From the NCBI GenBank assembly GCA_950097015.1, contig CATNEN010000038.1:18672001-18736000 (forward strand): a stretch of 64,000 nucleotides of DNA. Reading direction: 5' to 3'. The position numbers and the translations under genes were made by a program. Positions 34,143 to 45,160 of this stretch are shown in pieces. How positions within the stretch are numbered: the stretch's first letter is position 1; every line of letters starts with the position of its first letter. This DNA comes from Macrostomum hystrix (Eukaryota; Platyhelminthes; Macrostomidae). The notes beneath the pieces are model-generated. The model ran no database searches. It worked only from the letters and a program-made list of their open reading frames with translations, and was not told the origin of the DNA.

Positions 34143-37100
34143 ATGAGCACCACCGATTTGTTGCTACTGAACACTGCTCAGGAGTGGAACCTAACCTGCT
34201 CCTCGCCAATCTCCCTGCTCACCAGGCATCTGAGAAATGTCACCGCCTGTCAGCTGACACTAACCGAGAGCAATCTAGAGTTTGTTCTCACCTTCTACCT
34301 GCCGGCTGTGCTGTGCGTCACCGGTCTGGCCCTGAATGTGGCCAACTTCTGCGTGTTCCGGCGGCAGAACTTCGATGGTCCGGCCTACGCGTACATGGCG
34401 GCCATCTCACTGGTTGACGCCCTGTTCCTCGGCTTCTACTTTGTGTACATCTTCGCCGCTCTGCGGTGAGCCAATGTGGTGATGGAATGGATTGCAAGCC
34501 TAGCCCATTTGGTGATGTAATGGATTGCTAGCCTAGCCCGTTTCGTGATGGAATGGATTGCTAGCCTAGCCCACTTCTTGATAGAATGGATTGCTAGCCT
34601 AGCCCATTTGGTGATGGAATGGATTGCTAGCCTAGCCCGTTTCGTGATGGAATGGTTTGCTAGCCTAGCCCACTTCTTGATGGAATGGATTGCTAGCCTA
34701 GCTCATTTGGTAATGGAATGGATTGCTAGCCTAGCCCACTTCTTGATGGAATGGATTGCTAGCCTAGCCCCCTTTGGTGATGGAATGGATTGCTAGCCTA
34801 GCCCACTTCTTGATGGAATGGATTGCTAGCCTAGCCCCTTTGGTGATGGAATGGTTTGCTAGCCTAGCCCACTTCTTGATGGAATTGATTGCTAGCCTAG
34901 CTCATTTGGTAATGGAATGGATTGCTAGCCTAGCCCACTTCTTGATGGAATGGATTGCTAGCTCAGCTCATTTGGTAATGGAATGGATTGCTAGCCTAGC
35001 CCATTTCGTGATGGAATGGATTGCTAGCCTAGCCCATTTCGTGATGGAATGGATTGCTAGCCTAGCCCACTTCTTGATGGAATGGATTGCTAGCCTAGCC
35101 CATTTCGTGATGGAATGGATTGCTAGCCTAGCCCTATGCCAGTGCTATTATTTAGTATTCAGACATCTATAGTACAGCATTCTGAGACAGAGACATGACA
35201 GGTAGGAGTTCAGACAACAAGAAGCAAAATTCATGCTAATACTGTGTTGTCTGGGGCAGTATAAAAAGGCCAGTTTGAAGAACGATTTTTTCTCGCATTT
35301 TTCTTTGAGCAAATCGATCTATTTTTATACCTCCGTGAACTAGCGGGGCTGGAAAATATGCAAACAAAAATGCATGCATTCACGAGCATGGCTTTCTGCC
35401 GCTTGCTTTCCTAAATTAGATGCTTGAGCTCTGCAACCAACTGGAACCAGCTAATCATGATTGATTGTTGACATTATATGCTTCATCTGCTAACTGAGGG
35501 GGGCAGTTTGCAGCCTTCCACCTTATCTTGTGTTTCCAATGCATATTTATTTGTTTCGGGTACATTGGTAATTTCACTGTACAGTGTCTGTTCACACCGT
35601 CCGTACATGTCCTTTCTCCCTCTCTTCCCCTCTTCCTCTCTCCCTCTCTTCCCCTCTTCCTCTCTCCCTCTCTTCCCCTCTTCCTCTCTCCCTCTCTTCC
35701 CCTCTTCCTCTCTCCCTCTCTTCCCCTCTTCCTCTCTCCCTCTCTTCCCCTCTTCCTCTCTCCCTATCTCCTCTCTTCCTCTTCCTCTTCCTCTCTTCCT
35801 CTCTTCCTCTTCCTCTCTCCCTCTTCCTCTCTTCCTCTTTTCCACTTCATCTCTTCCCTTCTTCCTCTCTCCCTCTCTGCCCCTCTTCCCCTCTTCCTCT
35901 CTCCCTCTCTTCCCCTCTTCCTCTCTCCCTCTCTTCCCCTCTTCCTCTCTCCCTCTCTCCCTCTCTTCCCCACTTCATCTCTTCCTCTTTTCCACTTCCT
36001 CTCTTCCTCTTTTCCTCTCTTCCTCTCTAGAAGTGGGCTAGGCTAGCAATCCATTCCATCACCAAATGGGCTAGGCTAGCAATCCATTCCATCACCAAAT
36101 GGGCTAGGCTAGCAATCCATTCCATCATCTCTCCCTCTCTCCTCTCTTCCTCTTCCTCTTCCTCTTCCTCTCTCCCTCTTCCTCTCTTCCTCTTCATCTC
36201 TCCCTCTTCCTCTCTCCCTCTTCCTCTCTCCCTCTTCCTCTCTTCCTCTTCATCTCTCCCTCTTCCTCTCTCCCTCTTCCTCTCTTCCTCTTTTCCACTT
36301 CTTCTCTTCCCCTCTTCCTCTCTCCATCTCTTACCCTCTTCCTCTCTCCCTCTCTTCCCCTCTTCCTCTCTCCATCTCTTCCCCTCTTCCTCTCTCCCTC
36401 TCTTCCCCTCTTCCTCTCTCCCTCTCTTCCCCTCTTCCTCTCTCCATCTCTTCCCCTCTTCCTCTCTCCATCTCTTCCCCTCTTCCTCTCTCCCTCTCTC
36501 CTCTCTTCCTCTTCCTCTTCCTCTTCCTCTCTCCCTCTTCCTCTCTTCCTCTTTTCCACTTCCTCTCTTACTCTCCCTCTCTCCCTCTCTTCCTCTCTTC
36601 CTCTCTTCCTCTGTTCCTCTTTTCCACTTCCTCTCTTCCTATTTTCCGCTTCCTCACTTCCACTTCCGCTCTTCCTATTTTCCACTTCCTCTCTTCCTCT
36701 TCCTCTCTCCCTCTTCCTCTCTTACTCTTCCTCTCTTCCTCTCTTCCTCTCTTCCTCTTTTCCACTTCCTCTCCTCCTATTTTCCACTTCCTCTCTTCCT
36801 CTTTTCCACTTCCTCTCTGCCCATTTTCCACTTTCTCTCTTCCTCTTTTCGACTTCCTCTCTTCCACTTCCTCTCTTCCTTTTTTCAACTCAAGGATAAT
36901 GAGTTGGGATGAGATGGGAGGGAGGATGAGGTGGTGTGAGAGATGGGAGAGGGAGGATGAGGTGGGTGAGATGGGAGAGGGAGGATGAGGTAGTGTGAGA
37001 GATAGGAGAGGGAGGATAAGGTGGTGTGAGAGATAGGAGAGGGAGGATGAGGTGGTGTGAGAGATGGGAGAGGGAGGATGAGGTGGTGTGAGAGATAGGA

Positions 37101-39832
37101 GAGGGAGGATAAGGTGGTGTGAGAGATAGGAGAGGGAGGATGAGGTGGTGTGAGAGATGGGAGAGGGAGGATGAGGTGGTGTGAGAGATGGGAGAGGGAG
37201 GATGAGGTGGTGTGAGAGATGGGAGAGGGAGGATGAGGTGGTGTGAGAGATGGGAGAGGGAGGATGAGGTGGTGTGAGAGATGGGAGAGGGAGGATGAGG
37301 TGGGTGAGAGAGACGAGAGGGAGGATGAGGTGGTGTGAGAGATGGGAGAGGGAGGATGAGGTGGTGTGAGAGAGACGAGAGGGAGGATGAGGTGGTGTGA
37401 GAGAGACGAGAGGGAGGAAGGAGCAATTTTATCTTCTATTCGTATTATCATATGAAAGTGTTCGCTGGTTGAGAATAGTCTGCAAATGAGAGATTAATCA
37501 AGAGAGCCATTAATAAAAAATCCACTAAGTGCTACGGTGGCCAATAAAAGGAAGCTGCAGGTTAAAGAAAAATAATCAGCCGAAGCAGCAGTCAATCATT
37601 TTTGCTTCTATTATTATCCCAGCTTTAATCAACAGAACCTGCACACATGTGCATTGACATAGAGAGCATTAGTTTGAAATCAGTCACTCAGGCACATGGG
37701 ATTGCAGCGATTCCTGATTCTCAATCAATCAGCGAGGCGTCAGACAGATGTTAGTCTGCACTGCCTCCGCGTTGTCAGGCTTCTCTTAAAGAACTTTTGG
37801 TTTAAGGTAATCTTCTGTAAAGCACGTTTCTATTGCTGGAAAATCTTAATTGAAAAGGTGCTATTTTGGGCAATGCAAACCTCAAAGTCGCCGCTAATTA
37901 AAAGATAAGCGGCACTTTTTGGCTTATCAGATTGGCCTCTCAAACCACTTAGTGGCGGCACATCAAAGGATGAATGCGTTCAGGTGTTTTTTCTCCGTAT
38001 CTAAAACAATTTAGAGGCGGCACATCAAAATATTAGTGTACTGAGTTTTTTATTGTCCTCCTTAACACTTCGCAGTCGGCACATCATTTGATGAATATCT
38101 TTAATTGGCTCTTAACAGTTGGAACAACACGGGGCTATTTCATATACCAAATTAGGGGTATCTCCCAAAATATTCAACTTAATTTTAAGTCATTTTTAAG
38201 TTAATTTTGACGATGCTGAATGTTTTGAAACAGCTTTAAAAGTTAGTTCACGGTGGACTTTCTCGAAAATCGGTCATTCGGTTTGGGAGCTGTCGTTGAA
38301 CAGGAAGTGGGTCTTTGAAATTGCCGTGGTCTTTCCACAGGGTGAAAAATATCGTTGTCTTTCTACTGCTAAACACCCGAGAGGTGGTATATTAAATGAT
38401 GAATATTTTGACGTGTTTTTGGCCTCTCAAACTTGTATCAGATTTGGTTGCAAAATAGACTTGCAACCAATCCATTAACCCTCGCAGCTGCCGAGATTAC
38501 CCGGACCGTTGGCCCTGCGGCACCAGGATCTTCCCGTACATCCAGGGCTTCCTTGCCTACCTGGGCGTCTACCTGACCAGCACTGTGAACTTCACGCTGC
38601 AGACGGTGTGCGCCTGGCTCACCGTCATCTTGGGCGTTGAGCGCTACCTGGCCATGAAGTACTTCCACTTCAGGCGCACCCGCTGCCACCGCACCGACAC
38701 TAAATTGACGATCGTCATCGTGTGCACCGTCGGGCTGCTTTTCAACCTGCCGAACTCATTCCACTCGCGCATTGTGAGTCGCAAGCGCCAGCATCCGATC
38801 AGCAACGTCTCCAGCAGCTACATCAGCATCGAGCAGACTCAATTCGGAAGCTCCGTCGACTACAGCGTGTATTCAATCCTTAAGCTGGGCCTCTCAGCCA
38901 TTGTGCCGTTCATTCTGCTGGCCGTCAATAACACCTTGCTGCTCTACCTGGTGCTCAACCATCAGCGCAAGAGCTATGCCAACAGGCAGAAATACCTGGC
39001 TGTCAAGCGCGCCTCCAAGGTGCTGCAGGCGTCGCTGAACCGAATCCAAGCGCAGAAGAACCTAACGATCCTGCTCATTGTGGTCATCTTCGTGTTCCTG
39101 ATTGGCCAGGTGCCCAGGTCGCTGCTGCTGAAGGACATTTTCTCCTACATCTACTCCGGCTGTCCGTGCGGCAACCGTCTGCTGTGGGTTTGCTGCCCAA
39201 TGTACCGACGGCTGCACCCGATCTGCGAGATCGTCTACCTGCTCTGCCTTAACATGAACTTCTTTATCTACGTTTCCTTGAACAAGCACTTCCGGTCGCA
39301 CATCCGGCTGTGCCTGCCACCCTGTCTGCAGATCTGCCAGCGCGTCCGCGGCCACAACTTTGACAACGGACCAGCCGGAGCTGCTGCCGGCACCGCTGCC
39401 GCGGCAGCTGTAGCCGCAGCCGCAGCAGCGGAGGGAGCGCGCGACATCCCCCTGGACTTGTTCTCAGCTGCCGGCGGCACAACCTGCGACTGCAGCCAGC
39501 CGCAGGACGAGGCGGATGCCCTGAACGACCATCCAATGTATCACCTGCATGCAAAGACGTCGCCACCGCAGCCGCAGCCGCTCGCCCAGGCCCGCTGCAT
39601 GACTCCTACGCCGCCGAACATCATCTACGAGATTCCTGCTCACGGCAGCCCCACAGCCCAGCGGCGCCACTCGTGTGTAGCGCTGAGCCAGCAGCTGGCC
39701 AACTCCGTGCTCCACAACATGCTGCATGACCATCCGGCTGCAGGTGCTGCGAAGCCCGACGACGGATTCGGACCGAGGGAGGAGCTGGACGACCTGCTAG
39801 GCCGTAGGACAGTGATGGTCAGTCAGCTGTGA
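34143..39832 (+). CDS. Rhodopsin-family GPCR, FMRFamide/neuropeptide-receptor-like (2 exons, 555 aa)
   Basis: Exons 34143-34465 and 38488-39832 join in phase 2 (CTGCG|gtgagc, ctcgcag|C) across a 4.0 kb intron just after TM2. The N-terminus has glycosylation sites N16 and N32. TM1 (about 48-72) carries Asn; TM2 (82-104) carries Asp92; Cys118 (WPCG) precedes TM3; TM3 ends in ERY (159-161); TM4 is 180-196; TM5 (235-263) carries Pro; TM6 (299-321) reads FLIGQVPRSLL; TM7 (352-371) ends NMNFFIY in place of NPxxY. The 'xPR' motif in TM6 and the NFFIY end of TM7 are characteristic of the FMRFamide-receptor-like group, so a neuropeptide ligand is likely. The long cytoplasmic tail has an alanine-rich run and many Pro/His/Gln. 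The start ATG has A at -3. Confidence 0.87.
34470..35135. repeat. Minisatellite, 33-bp unit with GCTAGCCTAGC
   Basis: About 20 units of gatggaatggattgctagcc plus tagcccatttggt (variants cacttctt, ccgtttcgt). It starts within 15 bp of the donor of the second GPCR's intron. Confidence 0.92.
35136..35600. other. Unique intron sequence of the second GPCR
   Basis: No repeat or exon recognised. Confidence 0.5.
35605..36030. repeat. Polypyrimidine array, 24-bp unit
   Basis: Ccctctcttcccctcttcct plus ctct repeated; pure C/T over long stretches. It lies in the intron of the second GPCR. Confidence 0.9.
36031..36127 (-). repeat. Inverted three-unit fragment of the 34.5-35.1 kb minisatellite
   Basis: Reads aagtgggctaggctagcaat, then two more 33-bp units, the reverse complement of the 34.5 kb array. 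Both sides are pyrimidine-rich array, so the fragment was inserted or inverted into it. Confidence 0.93.
36128..36892. repeat. Polypyrimidine array, second part
   Basis: Continues the same ctcttcctcttcctc and ccatctcttcccctcttcct units after the inverted insert. It becomes degenerate (ttttccacttcctctcttcc) after 36.54 kb. Confidence 0.88.
36900..37425. repeat. Purine-rich minisatellite, 31-bp unit
   Basis: Gagagggaggatgaggtggt plus gtgagagatgg, about 17 units. The pyrimidine strand switches here: C/T-rich to 36.89 kb, then G/A-rich. Confidence 0.9.
37426..38487. other. Unique 3' part of the second GPCR's intron
   Basis: No exon fits the phase-2 frame here. Short repeats of ggcggcacatcaaa occur at 37.95-38.03 kb. 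Confidence 0.5.
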
Positions 39833-40029
39833 CTGCTGGACTGATTCCGATAATTTGTCTGTTATCGGCTTTCTTGTTCGGCAATGAAAATCCAGTCCAG
39901 GCGCTGAGGAGAGCTCTGGAATTTGAAAAAATCTTCGAAACTCATTCTCTACTTAGACTAGATGTCGGCAAACTTCAGCCAGTTGGCTAGATGCGGCCCA
40001 TATAGCTCCTGAACCTTCCAACACCTCTC
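39833..40029. other. 3' flank of the second GPCR
   Basis: No canonical AATAAA before the 16-bp array, so the 3' end is undefined and may extend into or past the array. Confidence 0.35.
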
Positions 40030-40455
40030 CGACGTCTCATCTCTCCTGATGTCTCATCTCTCCCGTGTCTCATCTCTCCCGTGTCTCATCTCTCCTGATG
40101 TCTCATCTCTCCCGTGTCTTATCTCTCCCGTGTCTCATCTCTCCCGTGTCTCATCTCTCCCGTGTCTCATCTCTCCCGTGTCTCATCTCTCCCGTGTCTC
40201 ATCTCTCCCGTGTCTCATCTCTCCCGTGTCTCATCTCTCCCGTGTCTCATCTCTCCCGTGTCTCATCTCTCCCGTGTCTCATCTCTCCCGTGTCTCATCT
40301 CTCTTGTGTCTCATCTCTCCCGTGGCTCATCTCCTCCGTGTCTCATCTCTTCCGTGTCTCATCTCTTCCGTGTCTCATCTCTTCCGTGTCTCATCTCTTC
40401 CGTGTCTCATCTCTTCCGTGTCTCATCTCTTCCGTGTCTCATCTCTCCTTTGTCA
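40030..40455. repeat. Minisatellite, 16-bp unit (family shared with 57.2-58.3 kb)
   Basis: About 26 copies of tctcatctctcccgtg. The 3' third carries cttccgtg variants. It begins about 190 bp after the second GPCR's stop. Confidence 0.92.
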
Positions 40456-40764
40456 AAAGCCGTATCCAAAGCAAAAAGTGTAAAGACTCTGTAGAATGTC
40501 TAAGTACTTCAGTTTTATTATATTTCCTGTGTTGTCTTGTCATGTCAAGTGATGCGTCTACATTTTTGTGCAAACCTACATTTGAACATTTTTCATGCTC
40601 ATGCTCATTTTCATGATATGCATAGTTTTGGTCACTGTTTTCATTCAATTGTTCAAATTAAAAAGAATAACGCGGCAAAAATTCTGTAGCGACTCCTTGA
40701 ATTCACTGCTTCAAAATTTGCTCGTAGCTTTAAATTCAGCCGTCTCAACATCTTAAAAATATTT
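40456..40764. other. Intergenic unique DNA
   Basis: No recognised content. Confidence 0.5.
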
Positions 40765-42060
40765 GGGAGAGGTGGGGTAGAATGGCAGGGCAGAGACAGA
40801 GGTGGGGTAGAATGGCAGGGCAGAGACAGAGGTGGGGTAGAATGGCCGGGCAGAGACAGAGGTAGGGTAGAATGGCAGGGCAGAGACAGAGGTGGGGTAG
40901 AATGGCCGGGCAGAGACAGAGGTGGGGTAGAATAGCCGGGCAGAGACAGAGGTGGGGTAGAATGGCAGGGCAGAGACAAAGGTGGGGTAGAATGGCAGGG
41001 CAGAGACAAAGGTGGGGTAGAATAGCAGGGCAGAGACAAAGGTGGGGTAGAATGGCAGGGGAGAGACAGAGCTTTGGTAGAATGGCAGGGGACAGACAGA
41101 GGTGCATGGGGTAGAATGACAGGGGAGAGACAGAGGTGGAGTAGAATGGCTGGGGAGAGACAGAGGTGGAGTAGAATGGCTAGGGAGAGACAGAGGTGGA
41201 GTAGAATGGCTAGGGAGAGACAGAGGTGGAGTAGAATGGCTAGGGAGAGACAGAGGTGGAGTAGAATGGCTAGGGAGAGACAGAGGTGGAGTAGAATGGC
41301 TAGGGAGAGACAGAGGTGGAGTAGAATGGCTGGGGAGAGACAGAGGTGGAGTAGAATGGCTAGGGAGAGACAGAGGTGGAGTAGAATGGCTAGGGAGAGA
41401 CAGAGGTGGGGTAGAATGGCTGGGGAGAGACAGAGGTGGAGTAGAATGGCTGGGGAGAGACAGAGGTAGGGTAGAATGGCTAGGGAGAGACAGGGGTGGA
41501 GTAGAATGGCTGGGGAGAGACAGAGGTGGGGTAGAATGACTAGGGAGAGACAGGGGTGGAGTAGAATGGCTAGGGAGAGACAGAGGTGCATGGAGTAGAA
41601 TGGCTGGGGAGAGACACAGGTGGAGTAGAATGGCTGGGGAGAGACACAGGTGGGGTAGAATGACTGGGGAGAGACACAGGTGGAGTAGAATGGCTGGGGA
41701 GAGACACAGGTGGAGTGGAATGGCTGGGGAGTGACAGAGGTGGGGTAGAAGGCTGGGAAGATACACAGGTGGAGTAGAATGGCTGGGGAGAGACACAGGT
41801 GGAGTAGAATGGCTGGGGAGAGACACAGGTGGAGTGGAATGGCTGGGGAGTGACAGAGGTGGGGTTGAAGGCTGGGAAGATACACAGGTGGAGTAGAATG
41901 GCTGGGGAGAGACAGAGGTGGGGTAGAATGGCTGGGAAGAGACAGAGGTGGGGTAGAATGGCTGGGGAGAGACAGAGGTGGGGTAGAATGACTGGGGAGA
42001 GACAGAGCTTGGGTAGAATGACTGGGGAGAGACAGAGGTAGGGTAGAAAGTCTGTGGAGA
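40765..42060. repeat. Minisatellite, 30-bp unit, ~43 copies in three variant blocks
   Basis: Base unit ggggtagaatggcagggcag plus agacagaggt. Variant domains follow one another: ggcagggcag (to about 41.08 kb), ggctagggag (to about 41.6 kb), then ggctggggag with acacaggt. This is the pattern of local homogenisation. Confidence 0.93.
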
Positions 42061-42734
42061 GTGGCAGGTTGAATCGACGCAGGTTAGAATGAATGATGGA
42101 GATAAATGATACAGATATTAAAAAGTGAGCATAATACTCAATCGGAGTTTTTTACAGGTGAATTTGAGAACAGAGTTAAGTTGAATTAGAAACAGAGGCA
42201 GGGAGAGAAGGCAATTTGGCTCGATGAATAAGAGCGAAGGCAGAGAAAAGTACTAGCTGACTGGGGCTCTGCCTACTGATTGGGATTTATCAAGAAAGTC
42301 TTGGATGCTTCTGCTAGACGCGCCCTTGCAGTGTGTGTTTGCCTTGCGAACCCCAATTGAGCCACTAGTGCTATCGACGGCAGCAGCAGCAGCTGGGCGC
42401 TCCAATCAATAGGCATGTCTGCTCCTAGGTCTGAGAGTGAGTCGCTCTCCCCAACAACTCCCCAGTGCCAACATCATAATCTGCTGCCAGCATTTTTAAC
42501 TAGACGAAACTGGAACAGGAATTTTTGGCTAAGCAGTGCCCGTCTGTTACAATGTTTCATTGGCTGCAGCATACAATGACAGCAGCTTTGAAGTCGGCAC
42601 TGCTCTATTGAACTATTGTTCAATGCCATAAATTAAAGATATTGATGTTTTCAATTTTTATTTTTTCCTCTTTCTCTTCCTATCTCTATTGCTTCAGTTT
42701 TATTCTAAATTTTAAGGTATCTTTTAATCTTCTC
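42061..42734. other. Intergenic unique DNA
   Basis: A short CAG run (ggcagcagcagcagctgg) near 42.38 kb; otherwise nothing recognised. Confidence 0.5.
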
Positions 42735-43240
42735 CTCTTCTGTGTCTTCTCCCCTCTTTTGTGTCTTCTCCCCTCTGTGTCGTCTCCCCTTCGTTTCTTC
42801 TCCTCTTCTGTGTCTTCTCCCCTCTTCTCCCCTCTCCTCTGTGTCTTCTTCTCCTCTGTGACTTCTTCTTCTCTGTGTCTTCTTCTCCTCTGTGACTTCT
42901 TCTCCTCTGTGTCTTCTCCCCCAGTGTCTTCTCCCCTTCGTGTCTTCTCCCCTTCGTGTCTTCTCCACTTCTGTGTCTACTCTTCTGTGTCTTCCCCTCC
43001 TCTGTGTCTTCTCCTCCTCTGTGTCTTCTCCCCCCAGTGTCTTCTTCTCCTCTGTGTCTTCTCCCTTTCGTGTCTTCCCCTCCTCTGTGTCGTCTCCTCC
43101 TCATTGTCTTCTCCTCCTCTGTGTCGTCTCCTCCTCATTGTCTTCTCCTCCTCTGTGTCTTCTCCTCCACTGTGTCTTCTCCTCCTCTGTGTCTTCTCCT
43201 CCTCTGTGTCGTCTCCTCCTCTGTGTCTTCCCTCTTTCTC
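42735..43240. repeat. Pyrimidine-rich minisatellite, ~18-bp unit
   Basis: Ctcctcctctgtgtcttct and close variants. It ends about 18 bp before SINE family A copy 2. Confidence 0.88.
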
Positions 43241-43257
43241 TCAACCATCCATCTCAG

Positions 43258-43560
43258 GGGTGAGTGGCAGAGCGGTCTAACGCATTTGCCTCTCGCACCA
43301 AGGTCCCTGAGCTCGATTGCGCGGCAAAACCACATTCATTTGGGGCTCAGCCGCGGAGAGAAGGCTTGGGGGCTTGTCGTGCAATTGACGCCATTGAGGG
43401 CCAATTTCCAAGGCACAATGAGAGTGCACACTGCCTGACGATGAGAATGTCATAGCACATGTACTCGTACATACTTGTATGAGCGTCAGCGAAATGGGCA
43501 GAATTGCCTCGTCGCTGGCTGCGGGTCTAGTGTCACCAGTTGATGTGCCATTACCCGCAG
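43258..43560 (+). mobile_element. tRNA-derived SINE, family A copy 2
   Basis: The plus-strand head has GAGTGGCAGAGCGGTCTAAC (box A region) and GAGCTCGATTG (degraded box B). The body includes ggcttgg, caaggcacaatgagagtg and actgcctgacgatgag, shared with the other two copies. The 3' limit is uncertain. It begins about 18 bp after a pyrimidine-rich array ends. Confidence 0.78.
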
Positions 43561-44120
43561 CCCTCCTGCAATTACGAGTATTATTGTAACCCATTCATCT
43601 CCTTCTCTGTCCTAGAAAGTAGCAAGCACTGTACTTTTCCTGTCTGAGCTGCACAGATTATCATCAGATAAAAAGTGCTAGCAGATATTCTCATTTGGCC
43701 TGGTCGAGCCAACTGGTGCGTGTCTTGTCAGACTACCCTAAGGCGATTCATTATAACTGGAGTAACGTCTTCACTACTTATTAACTTTTTTAGTGTGTAT
43801 TTATTCTTTTATTGGCCAGCTGGTGACTATAGGGGTTTACGATCAATTTATTTTGGCTTTTACGTGATCTAATTGGATGCCAATCGGTAGTGGCAGCAAA
43901 GCTTCTCTATAGTGTGGTCGCATTTTCTAAACTATTGATCATGGCAAGAATAAATAATAGTGCATGCCTAGCTACCGTATTTGATAATAAATAGATTGCG
44001 ATTAGAAATGAAGAAGCATAATAAGATAATAAAATATCTTACTGAGTAAAATACTAAGAGAAGGAGAGAGCCAAAGAAACAGATTGAAATAGGTAGAGAG
44101 GGAGAGGGAGTGAAAGAGGA
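43561..44120. other. Intergenic AT-rich DNA
   Basis: Nothing recognised. Confidence 0.5.
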
Positions 44121-44124
44121 AAAA

Positions 44125-44695
44125 AGGATGGACGTGAGAGGGTGAGAGGGTGAGAGGGTTAGAGGGTGAGAGGGTGAGAAGGTGTGAGGGTGAGAAGGTG
44201 AGAAGGTGTGAGGGTGAGAGGGTGAGAAGGTGAGAGGGTGTGAGGGTGTGAGGTTGAGAGGGTGAGAAGGTGTGAGGGTGAGCGGGTGAGAGGGTGTGAG
44301 GGTGAGAGGGTGAGAAGGTGTGAGGGTGAGAGGGTGAGAGGGTGAGAGGGTGTGAGGGACAGAGGTAGGGTGAGAGGGACAGAGGTAGGGTGAGAGGGAC
44401 AGAGGTAGGGTGAGAGGGACAGAGGTAGGGTGAGAGGGACAGAGGTAGGGTGAGAGGGACAGAGGTAGGGTGAGAGGGACAGAGGTAGGGTGAGAGGGAC
44501 AGAGGTAGGGTGAGAGGGACAGAGGTAGGGTGAGAGGGACAGAGGTAGGGAGAGAGGTAGGGTGAGAGGGAGAGGTAGGGTGAGAGGGACAGAGGTAGGG
44601 TGAGAGGGACAGAGGTAGGGAGAGAGGTAGGGTGAGAGGGACTGAGGTAGGGTGAGAGGGACAGAGGTAGGGTGAGAGGGACTGAGGTAGGGAGG
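44125..44695. repeat. Two adjoining purine-rich arrays (gagggtgaga-type, then 20-bp unit)
   Basis: 44125-44350 is built from gtgagagggtgagaaggtgt. 44350-44695 has about 16 copies of gagagggacagaggtagggt. The second unit looks like an offshoot of the first. Confidence 0.88.
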
Positions 44696-44699
44696 GTGA

Positions 44700-45160
44700 G
44701 AGCTAGAGCGAGAAATGGAAAAAGTGAAGGAGGAATATGTTAAGAGTAGAAACTTGGCAAGCGGAAAAGATAGAGGCAATATAGTGATTATGTGTGTCAG
44801 AATAATTTATTTTAATAATCTTCCCGGTAATCAATATCGCTGCACAGTTGCCATTTATCGAAGAGTACATTCCTGGGTGATGTTAGGGCGTGCGCCTGAA
44901 GGATACCCTTTAGAGCATGTTCCTCGTTAAGAGGAAAAGATTGCCCAACAACTGGTCGAGCACTAGTTTCGTCAGAGGTACTGCTTATTGGCTGCATCCT
45001 TTCCCGCTCATTAAATAAGTAAGCGATCGAATTTCAGTGCCGTCATAACACAACTTCACTGACTAGATCGATGAGCGACCATCTATGCAGTCTACCAGCC
45101 TTTAGTCCGATGCATTTCAAACTGGTTTCATCCAGTCAGCATATTTTATCTAGTTCTAGT
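44700..45160. other. Intergenic unique DNA
   Basis: Nothing supported. Confidence 0.5.
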
